A DNA stretch of 64,000 nt from Erysipelotrichaceae bacterium (GTDB taxonomy: Bacteria > Bacillota_I > Bacilli_A > Erysipelotrichales > Erysipelotrichaceae): NCBI GenBank assembly GCA_017431825.1, contig JAFRKI010000016.1:1-64000 (forward strand), written 5' to 3'. Positions 41,474 to 50,156 of the stretch are shown here, piece by piece (position 1 is the first letter of the stretch; each line of letters starts with the position of its first letter). Below the pieces are notes generated by a model, which worked only from the letters and a program-made list of their open reading frames with translations, did no database searches and was not told the DNA's origin. The translations under genes were made by a program, and so were the position numbers.

Positions 41474-41926
41474 ATGCTGGAAGTAGGTACCAAAGCTCCG
41501 TCTTTTACGTTGCCTGATCAGAATGGCGAAATGCGGAAGCTCTCCGACTACAAGGGACAGAAGGTGATCCTTTATTTCTATCCCAAGGACATGACTTCAG
41601 GCTGTACCAAGCAGGCCTGCGGTTTCGGTGAACTGTATCCGCAGTTCAAAGAGAAGGGGGCAGTGGTCCTTGGCGTCAGCAAGGACAGTGTTGCTTCCCA
41701 TAAGAAGTTTGAAGAAAAGTACGGTCTGCCTTTTACCCTGCTGTCAGATCCGGAAAAGAAAGTCCTTCAGGCTTATGACGTCTGGAAGGAAAAGAAGAAC
41801 TACGGCAAGGCCTCGATGGGCGTGGTAAGGACCACATATCTCATTGACGAAAAGGGCATCATCATCAGGGCCGTAGGCAATGTCAAGGCCGCCGAGAATC
41901 CTGAACAGATGCTCGGCATGTTATAG
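41474..41926 (+). CDS. bcp: Thioredoxin-dependent thiol peroxidase (Bcp)
   Basis: A 150-residue peroxiredoxin that reduces hydrogen peroxide and organic peroxides. The peroxidatic Cys is in LYFYPKDMTSGCTKQACGFG (P-x-x-x-T-x-x-C), with the partner Cys five residues later as in two-Cys Bcp enzymes. GVVRTTYLIDEKGIIIRAV ends the thioredoxin fold. AAAAGGAG precedes the ATG, and the gene is 21 bases after the sortase stop. Confidence 0.93.
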   Translation: MLEVGTKAPSFTLPDQNGEMRKLSDYKGQKVILYFYPKDMTSGCTKQACGFGELYPQFKEKGAVVLGVSKDSVASHKKFEEKYGLPFTLLSDPEKKVLQAYDVWKEKKNYGKASMGVVRTTYLIDEKGIIIRAVGNVKAAENPEQMLGML

Positions 41927-41953
41927 AAAGAACAACAGAAGAGGTTATAGTTT

Positions 41954-42724
41954 ATGTTTACGTGGCGTCATTTTGTCTGGCTTTTCATCTGTCTGGTCAT
42001 GATCGTGTTAGCGGTAATGGGCTATGACAGGAAGAAGCCTTCCCTGGATAAGGTTTTGAATACGGCTGTGGCCATCTGTATCTTTTCCGAGGTCAGCAAG
42101 GTCATAAGCACCGTCAGGCTGGTACCTTCGGCTAACGGAGAACTGCTGCTTCCGTATCTGCCTTTGAACCATCTGCCTTTGCATTTCTGCTCCATCCAGA
42201 TACTGTTCATCTGCTATGTGCGTTATATCGCCAAAGGAAAAGCCAGAGAAGACATGCTGGCCTTCATGTATCCGACCTGTGTCATCGGAGCCATCCTGGC
42301 TCTTGCGATGCCTTCCATCTTTACCACCAGTATTCCGGTCGAGAAGGCTTTCGTATCCCTGATATCCTACCAGTTCTTCATCTTCCATTCCATGCTGATA
42401 GCCTTAGGCATCATCATAGCGAAGTCGAAGGAAGTGGACTGGTCAATGAGACATCTTTACAGGACGATAGGCGGCATCCTGCTGCTGGGCTTCGTGTCCA
42501 TCTATCTCAATTCGATGTTCGCATCACCTACCTATGTGGACGGTCAGCTCGTAAGTGTCGATTTCTGGACCAATTTCTTCTTTACCTACCAGAATCCTAT
42601 AGGCATAAAGATCACTGCCCTCTGGCAGTGGTATGCATACATCCTGATCGTCATTGCCCTGGTCTTTATTCTGGTCACGGCTTTCATGTATCCGCTGATC
42701 AGAAAGAACCGCAGACAGCAGTAA
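41954..42724 (+). CDS. YwaF/TIGR02206-like integral membrane protein
   Basis: A 256-residue polytopic protein with about six or seven hydrophobic segments. LPYLPLNHLPLHFCSIQILFIC is the family's L-P-L-H-x-C helix, and LISYQFFIFHSMLIALGIII with conserved His follows. It resembles the protein at 1858-2586 in length and layout. The function is unknown. It is in tandem with bcp (27 bases) and gdhA (12 bases). Confidence 0.8.
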   Translation: MFTWRHFVWLFICLVMIVLAVMGYDRKKPSLDKVLNTAVAICIFSEVSKVISTVRLVPSANGELLLPYLPLNHLPLHFCSIQILFICYVRYIAKGKAREDMLAFMYPTCVIGAILALAMPSIFTTSIPVEKAFVSLISYQFFIFHSMLIALGIIIAKSKEVDWSMRHLYRTIGGILLLGFVSIYLNSMFASPTYVDGQLVSVDFWTNFFFTYQNPIGIKITALWQWYAYILIVIALVFILVTAFMYPLIRKNRRQQ

Positions 42725-42736
42725 GGAGAAACGTTT

Positions 42737-44083
42737 ATGAATTCCTATATTGAAAGAGTACTGGAAGAAACCAGAAGGAAAAATCCTAACGAACCGGAAT
42801 TCCTTCAGTCCGTAGAGGAGGTCCTGACATCCATCGAGCCTGTCATCGAGCAGCATCCCGAATATGAAAAGGCAGCCCTGCTGGAAAGACTGGTCGAACC
42901 GGAAAGAGTGATCGAATTCAGAGTTCCGTGGATCGACGACGAAGGAAAGGTACAGGTAAACAGAGGCTACCGTGTGCAGTTCAACAGCGCCATCGGTCCT
43001 TATAAGGGAGGGCTGCGTTTTGCGGCCAACGTCAATCTGAGCATCCTCAAGTGTCTGGGCTTTGAACAGACCTTTAAGAATTCTCTTACTACACTTCCTA
43101 TAGGCGGAGCCAAGGGCGGAAGCGACTTCGATCCGCACGGCAAGTCCGACAATGAGATAATGCGTTTCTGTCAGTCCTTCATGAGCGAGCTCTACCGCCA
43201 CATCGGTCCGGACATCGACGTGCCGGCCGGCGATATCGGCGTTTCATCCAAGGAGATCGGTTATCTTTTTGGCCAGTACAAAAGGATCACCGGAACCTTC
43301 GAGAACGGCGTCCTTACCGGCAAGAGCCTTTCCTACGGCGGGTCACTGATCAGACCGGAAGCGACAGGTTATGGCATCATGTACTACATCAAGCAGGTCC
43401 TCAAGCATGAAGGTGTCAAGATCAAAGGCAAGACCTTCGTGCTCTCCGGTTACGGCAACGTCGCCTGGGGCTGTGCCAAGAAGATCAACGAACTGGGCGG
43501 CAAGGTCCTGACCATATCCGGGCACAACGGCTATGTCTATGATCCGGAAGGAATAAACACCGATGAAAAGATAGACTATCTTCTGGAACTGCGTTCCAGC
43601 AAGCACCGTGACGTCAGGATGTATGCAGAGAAGTTCGGCTGCGAATTCCGTGAAGGCAAGAAGCCTTGGGAAGTTAAAGCCGACATCTACATCCCTTGCG
43701 CTGCCCAGAACGAGATAGACCTTGAAGAAGCGAAGAAGATCGTAGCCAACGGCGGACGTTTCTATTTCGAAGGTGCCAATATGCCGGCCACCAACGAAGC
43801 ACTTAAATACATGCAGGAAAACGGCGTGGTCGCCGGTCCGGCCAAAGCCGTCAACGCCGGAGGCGTTGCGGTATCGGCCCTGGAGATGTCACAGAACAGC
43901 ATGCGTTATTCCTGGAGTGAAAAGGAAGTAGACGACAGGCTCTATGACATCATGAGATCGGTCTATAAGAACTCGCTGGCTGCGACCGAGAAATACAATA
44001 CGGGATATGACCTGATAAAAGGAGCCAACATAGCCGGCTTTGAGAAAGTAGCCGATGCCATGATGGCTCAGGGAATAGTTTAA
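42737..44083 (+). CDS. gdhA: NADP-type glutamate dehydrogenase
   Basis: A 448-residue enzyme joining ammonium and 2-oxoglutarate into glutamate. GPYKGGLRFAANVNLSILKC, the catalytic Lys and glycine loop in LPIGGAKGGSDFDPHGKS, DVPAGDIGVSSKEIGYLFGQ and the cofactor fold LSGYGNVAWGCAKKINELG are standard for hexameric bacterial GdhA. Length (about 445-450) and lack of the long insert indicate the NADP-type biosynthetic form. AAGGAGA precedes the ATG. It ends at a bidirectional terminator. Confidence 0.97.
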   Translation: MNSYIERVLEETRRKNPNEPEFLQSVEEVLTSIEPVIEQHPEYEKAALLERLVEPERVIEFRVPWIDDEGKVQVNRGYRVQFNSAIGPYKGGLRFAANVNLSILKCLGFEQTFKNSLTTLPIGGAKGGSDFDPHGKSDNEIMRFCQSFMSELYRHIGPDIDVPAGDIGVSSKEIGYLFGQYKRITGTFENGVLTGKSLSYGGSLIRPEATGYGIMYYIKQVLKHEGVKIKGKTFVLSGYGNVAWGCAKKINELGGKVLTISGHNGYVYDPEGINTDEKIDYLLELRSSKHRDVRMYAEKFGCEFREGKKPWEVKADIYIPCAAQNEIDLEEAKKIVANGGRFYFEGANMPATNEALKYMQENGVVAGPAKAVNAGGVAVSALEMSQNSMRYSWSEKEVDDRLYDIMRSVYKNSLAATEKYNTGYDLIKGANIAGFEKVADAMMAQGIV

Positions 44084-44107
44084 AAAGGATCCTTAAGGAT
44101 CCTTTTT
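44082..44107. terminator. Bidirectional terminator between gdhA and a nucleoside hydrolase
   Basis: AAAAAGGATCC and GGATCCTTTTT with a TTAA loop form a perfect stem flanked by A-run and T-run, so it can stop both the plus-strand gdhA and the minus-strand nucleoside hydrolase transcripts. Confidence 0.9.
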
Positions 44108-45056
44108 ATATCTTTCTTTTAAGCATTTCCTTGCAGTGCTCGGTATATTTCCTGCCATCGAACTTAGTCACCAGTTTACAGTTGTATGGCGGATACTTAA
44201 GACCTCCGGAAAGGACCATGTTTTCATTGTAGAAGATGACCTGACCGTAGGTGGCTTCTTCCTGTATGCAGCAGTAGGAGTAGCAGGGGATCACCTCGCT
44301 CATCGTATCCGGCCAGCAGACACAGGACATCGTTACGGCATCAGGCAGATCGAGTCTTACCAGGCCAAAGGAAGCATTGTATTCCAGAAGGCCCTTGTTA
44401 ACGGCAACAGCCCAGGAACCCAGCGTTCCTTCCACATCGATCTCCCTGATGTCTTCTTCATTCCAGGCATTATCGCCAAGGCACATGTCGAAGCCCACAA
44501 AGAGCTTTTCGACATCCAGTTCTATCAGCATCCTGAAGGCTTCCGCATCCGCATAGACGTTGAATTCCGCCACCGGTGAAACGTTGCCGGGACCTAAGCC
44601 TGAGGTAGCCATGCAGACTATCCTTTTGAGCCTGTTCATGGTGCCTCTGTCTTTTTCGATGCATCTGCCGATATTGGTGACAGGACCTAAAGTGACGAGT
44701 TCTATTTCATCAGGATATTTTCTGATGCTGTCGAGGATGAAATCTACGGCATTTCCTTTTTCTGTTTTCTTTTCCGGATGGATGAGGCCCAGGTCGCCCA
44801 TACCGTCTCCGCCATGGACATCCGTCGCATTGATCGGCGTCCTTACTAAAGGCTTATCCTCTCCTTCATAGACAGGCACGTCATTTCTTCCGCAGACCTC
44901 TACTGTCTGCAGGGTATTGAGCGTAGCCTGTTTTAAAGGAACGTTGCCGTGAACGGTCGTGATGCCTAAAAGTTCCGTGTCTTTATCCAGACAGGCTATC
45001 ATCAAAGCTACGGCATCATCACTTCCGCAGTCGGTATCGATGATCATCTTGCGCAT
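44106..45056 (-). CDS. Inosine/uridine-preferring nucleoside hydrolase
   Basis: A 316-residue enzyme that hydrolyses a nucleoside into base and ribose. MRKMIIDTDCGSDDAVALMI carries the calcium-binding D-T-D-x-G-x-D-D cluster, DVHGGDGMGDLGLIHPE and ELVTLGPVTNIGRCIEKD are the family active-site regions, and PVAEFNVYADAEAFRML provides E-F-N-x-x-x-D. A second, related hydrolase lies at 62949. Base specificity is not readable. It begins 13 bases after the small membrane protein at 45070, so it may be read with that operon. Confidence 0.9.
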   Translation of the reverse strand: MRKMIIDTDCGSDDAVALMIACLDKDTELLGITTVHGNVPLKQATLNTLQTVEVCGRNDVPVYEGEDKPLVRTPINATDVHGGDGMGDLGLIHPEKKTEKGNAVDFILDSIRKYPDEIELVTLGPVTNIGRCIEKDRGTMNRLKRIVCMATSGLGPGNVSPVAEFNVYADAEAFRMLIELDVEKLFVGFDMCLGDNAWNEEDIREIDVEGTLGSWAVAVNKGLLEYNASFGLVRLDLPDAVTMSCVCWPDTMSEVIPCYSYCCIQEEATYGQVIFYNENMVLSGGLKYPPYNCKLVTKFDGRKYTEHCKEMLKRKI

Positions 45057-45069
45057 ATTCTTTCCTCCC

Positions 45070-45462
45070 TTAATAGAGGTCTTTTTCCAGTTCGTCGATG
45101 ATGTTCAGGATCTTGTTCCAGGTGATGTGCTGCTTCTCTGTATTCATGATATCCAGATACTCCGTTTTCTCCGGATACATCCTGTACAGCGTATAGGCGT
45201 TGTAGTATCTGCCGAAAGCCTCGTATTCGCCGGTATCGACGCCTATCTCTTCCGTAGACATGGAATTCTTTACCGTACATTCATAGACGTCATAGTAGGA
45301 ACCGTCATCGAAATAATCATCCAGTGCCGCAAGACCGTAGGCCCTGTTGGCTCTGGTAACATCTCTTCTGATCTCCACAAAAAGACTCATGGCATTGGCG
45401 AAGAGTATCAATATCAGAATGATTATGAAAAATCTGGCAAAGCCTGTCCATTTACTCTTCAT
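45070..45462 (-). CDS. Single-pass membrane protein of the zinc-ribbon cluster
   Basis: A 130-residue protein with one N-terminal membrane helix (FARFFIIILILILFANAMSL) and a Tyr-rich extracytoplasmic helical tail (YGLAALDDYFDDGSYYDVYECT). It lacks the zinc ribbon of its two upstream neighbours but shares their plan of helix plus extracytoplasmic Tyr/Asp-rich tail, so it may be a shortened relative. It overlaps the 45452 gene by 11 bases, indicating coupled translation. No family recognised. Confidence 0.72.
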   Translation of the reverse strand: MKSKWTGFARFFIIILILILFANAMSLFVEIRRDVTRANRAYGLAALDDYFDDGSYYDVYECTVKNSMSTEEIGVDTGEYEAFGRYYNAYTLYRMYPEKTEYLDIMNTEKQHITWNKILNIIDELEKDLY

Positions 45463-46174
45463 CGTTCAGCCTCCTGGTAACCAGTATTACCAATTCCGAA
45501 TTAGTCATATCGTTGACCGAAGCGATGTCCTCATCAGTAAGCTTCAGATAGGTCTTCAGATACTGATTTACCTGGGCATCGAGCTTCTTCAGATGTTCCA
45601 TGGTGAAAGTATCATAGGAATTCCTTCTCTTGATCCGGGCATATTCGTCCTCATATTCCTTGATGGCGGAGCAGGCTCTTACCAGCGGATCGTCATAAGG
45701 ATCGCTCTGGTGGAAGTGGTTGCTTACCTGCTTTTGGATGTTCGCATAATCGTAAGCCTGGTAATAGACCGGATTGTATTCTCCAAAGTCCCGGTAATTC
45801 AGGGCATATTTATCATAGACGAGCACGAATCTCGTGTAGTCCTCTTCCCTGAGACAGTCATCCAGCATGGCAGTGACTGCTTCCTTATCGTAGCCGGAAG
45901 CGGCGACCCTGTCGGCTATTTCATAGGAAGCGCTGTGCATGACACCCAGGACCAGATTAGCTATCAGCAGCATCACTATCATGATCAGCAGGTTGTAGCC
46001 TTTCTTTGTCTTCTTTACTTCCGTGATGACTTCCTTTTCGGTCTTTTTGAAGTCCTTTTTGAGTTTTTTCAGTTCCTTTATATGTTCGGCAGCTTCCTCA
46101 TTAGGCGTACCGCAGTGAGGACAGACAGCATCATCGAGCGTTAAAGGAGCACCGCAGTTCTTACAGTTAAGCAT
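45452..46174 (-). CDS. Zinc-ribbon membrane protein
   Basis: A 240-residue protein with an N-terminal zinc ribbon (MLNCKNCGAPLTLDDAVCPH then CGTPNEE), a Lys/Glu-rich cytoplasmic coiled-coil (residues 30-60), one membrane helix (YNLLIMIVMLLIANLVLGVM) and an approximately 150-residue extracytoplasmic helical domain (YNPVYYQAYDYANIQKQVSN). The Cys4 ribbon implies a zinc-bound cytoplasmic module that may bind protein or nucleic acid. Start and stop overlap its neighbours. The function is unknown. Confidence 0.8.
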   Translation of the reverse strand: MLNCKNCGAPLTLDDAVCPHCGTPNEEAAEHIKELKKLKKDFKKTEKEVITEVKKTKKGYNLLIMIVMLLIANLVLGVMHSASYEIADRVAASGYDKEAVTAMLDDCLREEDYTRFVLVYDKYALNYRDFGEYNPVYYQAYDYANIQKQVSNHFHQSDPYDDPLVRACSAIKEYEDEYARIKRRNSYDTFTMEHLKKLDAQVNQYLKTYLKLTDEDIASVNDMTNSELVILVTRRLNDEE

Positions 46175-46890
46175 CAGTCGCCCTCCTTTATGTATTTTTC
46201 CAGATCGGAAGCTATCAGATAACCGTACTCGTCCTTGTGTTCTTCATAGATGTTCTTAAGATCCGTTTCGCTGTATCCTTTTTCAGCTGCATATTTCAGC
46301 ATGGCCGTACGGCTTTCTTCATAAGTTTCCTTTTCCTCTTTGGTGAAATTGTACACATTCGCAAAGTAATCGGGATAGAAACAGTAATAGATGACGTTCT
46401 CCAGTTTGCGTTCGTTGAAATAAGGAGAATTTACGATATCATCGTAGGCTTTTTCCAGACTGTATGCGGAATAGTGTTCCCACGAATAGCCTACGGAATA
46501 TCTCTGGTTCAGCAGTTTTTCTACCGTCACGAAGTCTTTGTTTTCATAGGCTTCATTGAGACTTACGAGATTCTCGTTCTCCCAGATGATCTTCTGGTAG
46601 GCTTCTTCATCGTATTCGGCATCGTTGTAGTAGTTGACGTTGACCATCAGTGATGCAAAGAAGGCCAAAGCGCAGATCACGGCTACGACGATTACCGAAC
46701 GCAGCAGGGAAATGCCGATCATCTTGGTCACAGAGTCATAGGCTTCCGCCTTGAGACCCAGCAGTCGGTCGATTATTCTTGAGATCTTTTTCCGGAAGTC
46801 CTTATAAGCGCCTTTGCGGTTCATAGTACCGCAGTAAGGACACTTGGTAAGTTCGTCGGAAAACTCTCCTCCACAGTTCTTGCATATCAT
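46174..46890 (-). CDS. Zinc-ribbon membrane protein, first of the cluster
   Basis: A 238-residue protein with the same architecture as the next gene: zinc ribbon (MICKNCGGEFSDELTKCPYC, then GTMNRKG), linker, a membrane helix (LLRSVIVVAVICALAFFASL) and an extracytoplasmic Tyr-rich helical domain (QRYSVGYSWEHYSAYSLEKAY). The stop and the next start overlap at 46174. The three genes therefore make an operon of related membrane proteins with the nucleoside hydrolase possibly downstream. It is divergent from the transglutaminase and pilus-like operon. Confidence 0.8.
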   Translation of the reverse strand: MICKNCGGEFSDELTKCPYCGTMNRKGAYKDFRKKISRIIDRLLGLKAEAYDSVTKMIGISLLRSVIVVAVICALAFFASLMVNVNYYNDAEYDEEAYQKIIWENENLVSLNEAYENKDFVTVEKLLNQRYSVGYSWEHYSAYSLEKAYDDIVNSPYFNERKLENVIYYCFYPDYFANVYNFTKEEKETYEESRTAMLKYAAEKGYSETDLKNIYEEHKDEYGYLIASDLEKYIKEGD

Positions 46891-46927
46891 ATCTTAATGA
46901 TAGCACAAGTCTGCTAATCAAAAATGA

Positions 46928-46957
46928 TTGATGAAAAAGGTAGATGAATTGTAAAAT
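46928..46957 (+). promoter_or_regulatory. Promoter of the transglutaminase/pilus-like operon
   Basis: TTGATG (46928-46933), an 18-base spacer and TAAAAT (46952-46957). Transcription would start near 46964, only about 8 bases before ATG 46972, and no ribosome site is visible. Confidence 0.45.
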
Positions 46958-46971
46958 AGAATTAGCCGGAT

Positions 46972-47913
46972 ATGTATGAAAACAGTCTGATCACATCAAT
47001 AAGAAAGACAGTCATCAGTATAATGACAGTTCTTTTACTGTGCTCATGCGGAGGCGGTAATGAGGAAGCCAAGGAATCGCTGGAATTCGATCCCGATAAC
47101 ATCTATGAACCGCCGGCCATGGCGGAAGTATCCTTCGACAAGGATACCGCAAAGCTGACTGACGAAGTCGTCTTTGATCTGGCACATACCTCCGAAGGCT
47201 ACTTTTCGGTATCCGTAAAAAGCGACAAAAAGCTGAAGATGCGTGTCCTTTTCACTGACAGCGAAGAGCACTATGACTATGACCTCGACAATGACGGCAC
47301 GGTCTGCTACTATCCGCTGCAGATGGGCAGCGGCAGCTATTCCCTGATCGTCTACAAGAACATTGAAGGGACCAAGTATGCGGCCCTTGACTACCGGAAT
47401 ACGGACGTGACGCTGGCCGATGAATTTCAGCCTTTCATCAGGCCAACTTACTACATAAGATACAGCAGCGATTCGGACTGTGTCAGGAAAGCCTATGAGC
47501 TGACCAGGACCGCCAGTTCCGTTACGCAGTTCATAAGGAACGTCTATGACTTCGTCTGTAAGACCGTCAGGTATGACAAGAAGAAGGCCGAGAACCTGCC
47601 GAGCATCTATGCGCCTGATCCGGATGAAACGATGAATTCCGGCAAGGGCATCTGTTTCGATTATGCGGCATTGGCGGCAGCGATGCTCAGAAGCCAGGGC
47701 GTGCCATGCAAGCTCATCATGGGCAACGTATCGCCTAACGATCTTTACCATGCCTGGAACATGTTCTATACGGAAGAAACAGGCTGGATAACGGTCAAGT
47801 TCGAAGTATCGCCTAACAGCTGGACGCGTCTGGATCTGACGTTCTCAGCCAACGGAGAAGATGATGAATTCATCGGCAACGGTGAAAACTATACAGATAT
47901 GAAGGAGTATTAG
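46972..47913 (+). CDS. Transglutaminase-like lipoprotein
   Basis: A 313-residue lipoprotein. The signal contains IRKTVISIMTVLLLCSCGG; lipobox LCSC or LLC puts the lipid-bearing Cys near residue 23-25. Residues 35-150 are a beta domain. Residues 170-290 form a transglutaminase/papain-like core: PSIYAPDPDETMNSGKGICF with the catalytic Cys in G-x-C-F-D-Y-A, His in NDLYHAWNMFY, and Asp in WTRLDLTFS. Family members crosslink, cleave or deaminate proteins at the cell surface. It is just 2 bases before the PilC-like gene, so it is probably part of the pilus-like operon. Confidence 0.87.
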   Translation: MYENSLITSIRKTVISIMTVLLLCSCGGGNEEAKESLEFDPDNIYEPPAMAEVSFDKDTAKLTDEVVFDLAHTSEGYFSVSVKSDKKLKMRVLFTDSEEHYDYDLDNDGTVCYYPLQMGSGSYSLIVYKNIEGTKYAALDYRNTDVTLADEFQPFIRPTYYIRYSSDSDCVRKAYELTRTASSVTQFIRNVYDFVCKTVRYDKKKAENLPSIYAPDPDETMNSGKGICFDYAALAAAMLRSQGVPCKLIMGNVSPNDLYHAWNMFYTEETGWITVKFEVSPNSWTRLDLTFSANGEDDEFIGNGENYTDMKEY

Positions 47914-47915
47914 AT

Positions 47916-48956
47916 ATGGGAAAAGGAAAACTGGACAATTTAGGCATCAGTGCCTTCTGTGAAAGCATGGGCATGATGATACAGGCCGGCATCTCGATCG
48001 AGGAAGCCGTATCCTTACTGAAGCCGGAGGAAAGCGAAGGTGAGCTTTCAGCAGCCATAAAGAAGATGAACGAGGATATGAACAATTCCTTATCGCTTGC
48101 GGAAGCCATGAAGAATACCGGCGTCTTTCCGGACTATGCGGTGAATATGGTAAATGCGGCCCAGAATACCGGCAAAATGGAGCAGACGATGTTCCACCTC
48201 TCCGACTATTACAAGAACGAGAAGAACATGAACGACAATCTGCGTTCGGCATTGCTCTATCCTGCCAGCATGCTGATAATGATCATCGCAGTCCTGTTCA
48301 TCATGCTGAAGATGGTACTGCCGGTCTTTACCAGCGTCTATGAAAGCCTCGGCGGCAACATGGAAGCCGGAGCCTTCCCTTATGTGAATCTTTCCTATAC
48401 CCTGTGCCGGGTCCTGCTGATCGTCATGGTCATCATCCTGGTCCTGCTGATAATAGGCGTCATCATGTACAAGGGCGCCGGCAGGAATACTGTCAAGAAG
48501 ATCCTGCGGGCCTTCCCGGTCACCAGGAACATCCTCGATACTCTGGCCCTGCTCCGTTTCACTTCCGGCTATGACATGTATCTTTCCAGCGGCGCCATGC
48601 AGGACGAAGCCCTGAACAACTCTCTGCCTCTGGCCGACAATGAAGCTGTCGAAGAAAAGCTCAGAACGATAGCGAAACATATGGAAGAAGGTAACGGCTT
48701 TGCGAAGAGCGCCTATGAACACGATCTCTATGAACCGGTCTACGGCCGGACGCTGATTCCTGCCGAAAGGAGCGGAAACCTGGAAGGAGCCTTAAGAAGG
48801 CTCGTAGCCCTGCTCAAGGAAGAATCAGGCAATCTCATCAGCCATCTGGTCAATACCCTTGAACCGCTGCTGTCAGGCATCCTGATGCTTTCGATAGCCA
48901 TCGTATTACTGAGCTTAATGCTGCCGCTCATCGGCATCATGAATTCCATTTCCTGA
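47916..48956 (+). CDS. PilC/GspF-type inner-membrane platform protein
   Basis: A 346-residue membrane protein of the type II secretion/type IV pilus F family, which links the cytoplasmic ATPase to the growing filament. Two GspF-type helical domains are visible: FCESMGMMIQAGISIEEAVS in the first and LLRFTSGYDMYLSSGAMQDE in the second. Three membrane helices follow (ALLYPASMLIMIIAVLFIML, LLIVMVIILVLLIIGVIM, and the end ILMLSIAIVLLSLMLPLIGI). The family G-x-x-L and E-R-S-G-N-L signals are present. It is first of six tightly packed machine genes. Confidence 0.9.
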   Translation: MGKGKLDNLGISAFCESMGMMIQAGISIEEAVSLLKPEESEGELSAAIKKMNEDMNNSLSLAEAMKNTGVFPDYAVNMVNAAQNTGKMEQTMFHLSDYYKNEKNMNDNLRSALLYPASMLIMIIAVLFIMLKMVLPVFTSVYESLGGNMEAGAFPYVNLSYTLCRVLLIVMVIILVLLIIGVIMYKGAGRNTVKKILRAFPVTRNILDTLALLRFTSGYDMYLSSGAMQDEALNNSLPLADNEAVEEKLRTIAKHMEEGNGFAKSAYEHDLYEPVYGRTLIPAERSGNLEGALRRLVALLKEESGNLISHLVNTLEPLLSGILMLSIAIVLLSLMLPLIGIMNSIS

Positions 48957-48957
48957 T

Positions 48958-49272
48958 ATGTATAAAGACAAAAAGAAAAGAAACTTCCTCATTCCTTTAC
49001 TGATAGTCCTGCTGCTTATCGGCGGAGTTTTCCTTTACCGCAAGCTCAACGACACCGGAAAGATGAATGAGGAACTGGCCGAATCCCTGAAGGAAACGAT
49101 CATGAAGAGTGCCTTAAGGTGCTACGTCGTCGAAGGATCCTATCCGGAAAGCCTCGAATACCTGGAAGAGAATTACGGCCTCATCATCAACCACAAGGAT
49201 TACCGCGTGACCTATGAGATCTTTGCGGATAATTTGGCTCCGGAAGTAAGAGTGGCCTACAAGCATAAATGA
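48958..49272 (+). CDS. Small single-pass membrane protein of the pilus-like operon
   Basis: A 104-residue protein with one helix (RNFLIPLLIVLLLIGGVFLY) after a basic start, then a periplasmic-side region with SALRCYVVEGSYPESLEYLE and ENYGLIINHKDYRVTYEIF. The Y-P-E-S-L segment and following strands resemble the C-terminal beta-sheet of minor pilins and GspH-like proteins. No canonical G-F-T-L-x-E prepilin site is seen. It starts one base after the PilC-like stop. It probably acts as a pilin-like or alignment subunit. Confidence 0.72.
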   Translation: MYKDKKKRNFLIPLLIVLLLIGGVFLYRKLNDTGKMNEELAESLKETIMKSALRCYVVEGSYPESLEYLEENYGLIINHKDYRVTYEIFADNLAPEVRVAYKHK

Positions 49273-49273
49273 T

Positions 49274-49741
49274 ATGAAAAAGAAATTCGGATTGCCTAAA
49301 GAACTATATACGATCATGATCTCCATGCTGTTCCTGGGAGGTTTTCTGCTGCTGGTGGTATTCGGAGCCAACACCTACCAGAAGATCTATCACATATCCG
49401 ATTCCCTCAACAGCGAAAGAGCTTCCCTGAGCTATCTCTGCACGGCTCTTAAGTGCGACAACGGATCAGACCTCCTGATCGTCAAAGGCGACATCACCGA
49501 GCTGAGGATCAGAGAAGCCGAAGGCAAGTACGACAAGGTCATCTATCTGTATGACGGCTATCTCATGGAAGAGAACACGATCTATGATTATGAAGTATCG
49601 CCGTTAACGGCTACGAAGATAGTAGAGAATGAAGTCTTTGAGATCGAGTATTTCAAAGAAAGAAACCTCTTGAAGATAAGCACGTCGGAAGGCACCGTCT
49701 ACATCAATACCGGCATGCGGGAGGTGAGCGTCAATGAATAA
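49274..49741 (+). CDS. DUF4860-like membrane protein
   Basis: A 155-residue protein with one N-terminal helix (IMISMLFLGGFLLLVVFGAN), then an exported beta-rich domain (ERASLSYLCTALKCDNGS, KYDKVIYLYDGYLMEENTIY). This layout matches DUF4860, a group found beside pilus-like ATPase genes in Bacillota. It starts one base after its upstream neighbour and overlaps the next gene by 8 bases. It may be a minor pilin-like subunit, but the usual prepilin cleavage motif is missing. Confidence 0.72.
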   Translation: MKKKFGLPKELYTIMISMLFLGGFLLLVVFGANTYQKIYHISDSLNSERASLSYLCTALKCDNGSDLLIVKGDITELRIREAEGKYDKVIYLYDGYLMEENTIYDYEVSPLTATKIVENEVFEIEYFKERNLLKISTSEGTVYINTGMREVSVNE

Positions 49742-50156
49742 GAAGGAAAAGTACGTATTCTATCTGGAGACCTTCATCCTGACTCTCAGCTTCATCGCGG
49801 TCATCCTGGTACTGAGCCAGATGTTCGGCAGGTCCATAAACGTTTCCCTGGAAGCCAAGCGGCTCAACGATGCCGTCATCCTTTCAGGCAACACTGCCGA
49901 GGTATTCAAGAGCTGTAAGGACAAGGATGATCTGGATGCCTTCCTTAAGGAAGAATTCAATCTGGAAACAGAGGGAGAAGACAGAGTCATATACTTCAAT
50001 GATGATCTCAAGGCCGATAAGAACGGCGACTATAAGATCGTACTGAAGATAGTCAAAGACGACGAGCTGAAGGAAGCGCTCATAAAGGCCTACTATAAGG
50101 GCGAAGAGATATATGACCTGGAAGTTGCTTCCTATAAGGAGACTATAAATGATTAA
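49734..50156 (+). CDS. Pilin-like membrane protein of the pilus-like operon
   Basis: A 140-residue protein with MNKKEKYVFYLETFILTLSF. The basic start and FYLE before a long helix resemble a prepilin N-terminus, although the spacing of the Glu differs from the usual F-T-L-x-E by one residue. A mature beta-rich domain follows (EGEDRVIYFNDDLKADKNGD, KIVLKIVKDDELKEAL). It overlaps the genes before and after by 8 bases each. A minor pilin role is inferred. Confidence 0.7.
   Translation: MNKKEKYVFYLETFILTLSFIAVILVLSQMFGRSINVSLEAKRLNDAVILSGNTAEVFKSCKDKDDLDAFLKEEFNLETEGEDRVIYFNDDLKADKNGDYKIVLKIVKDDELKEALIKAYYKGEEIYDLEVASYKETIND

Noticed and set aside
43343..43606. Minus-strand open frame inside gdhA
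   Set aside because: It is a reverse-frame shadow of a well-conserved gene with no ribosome site or motif.
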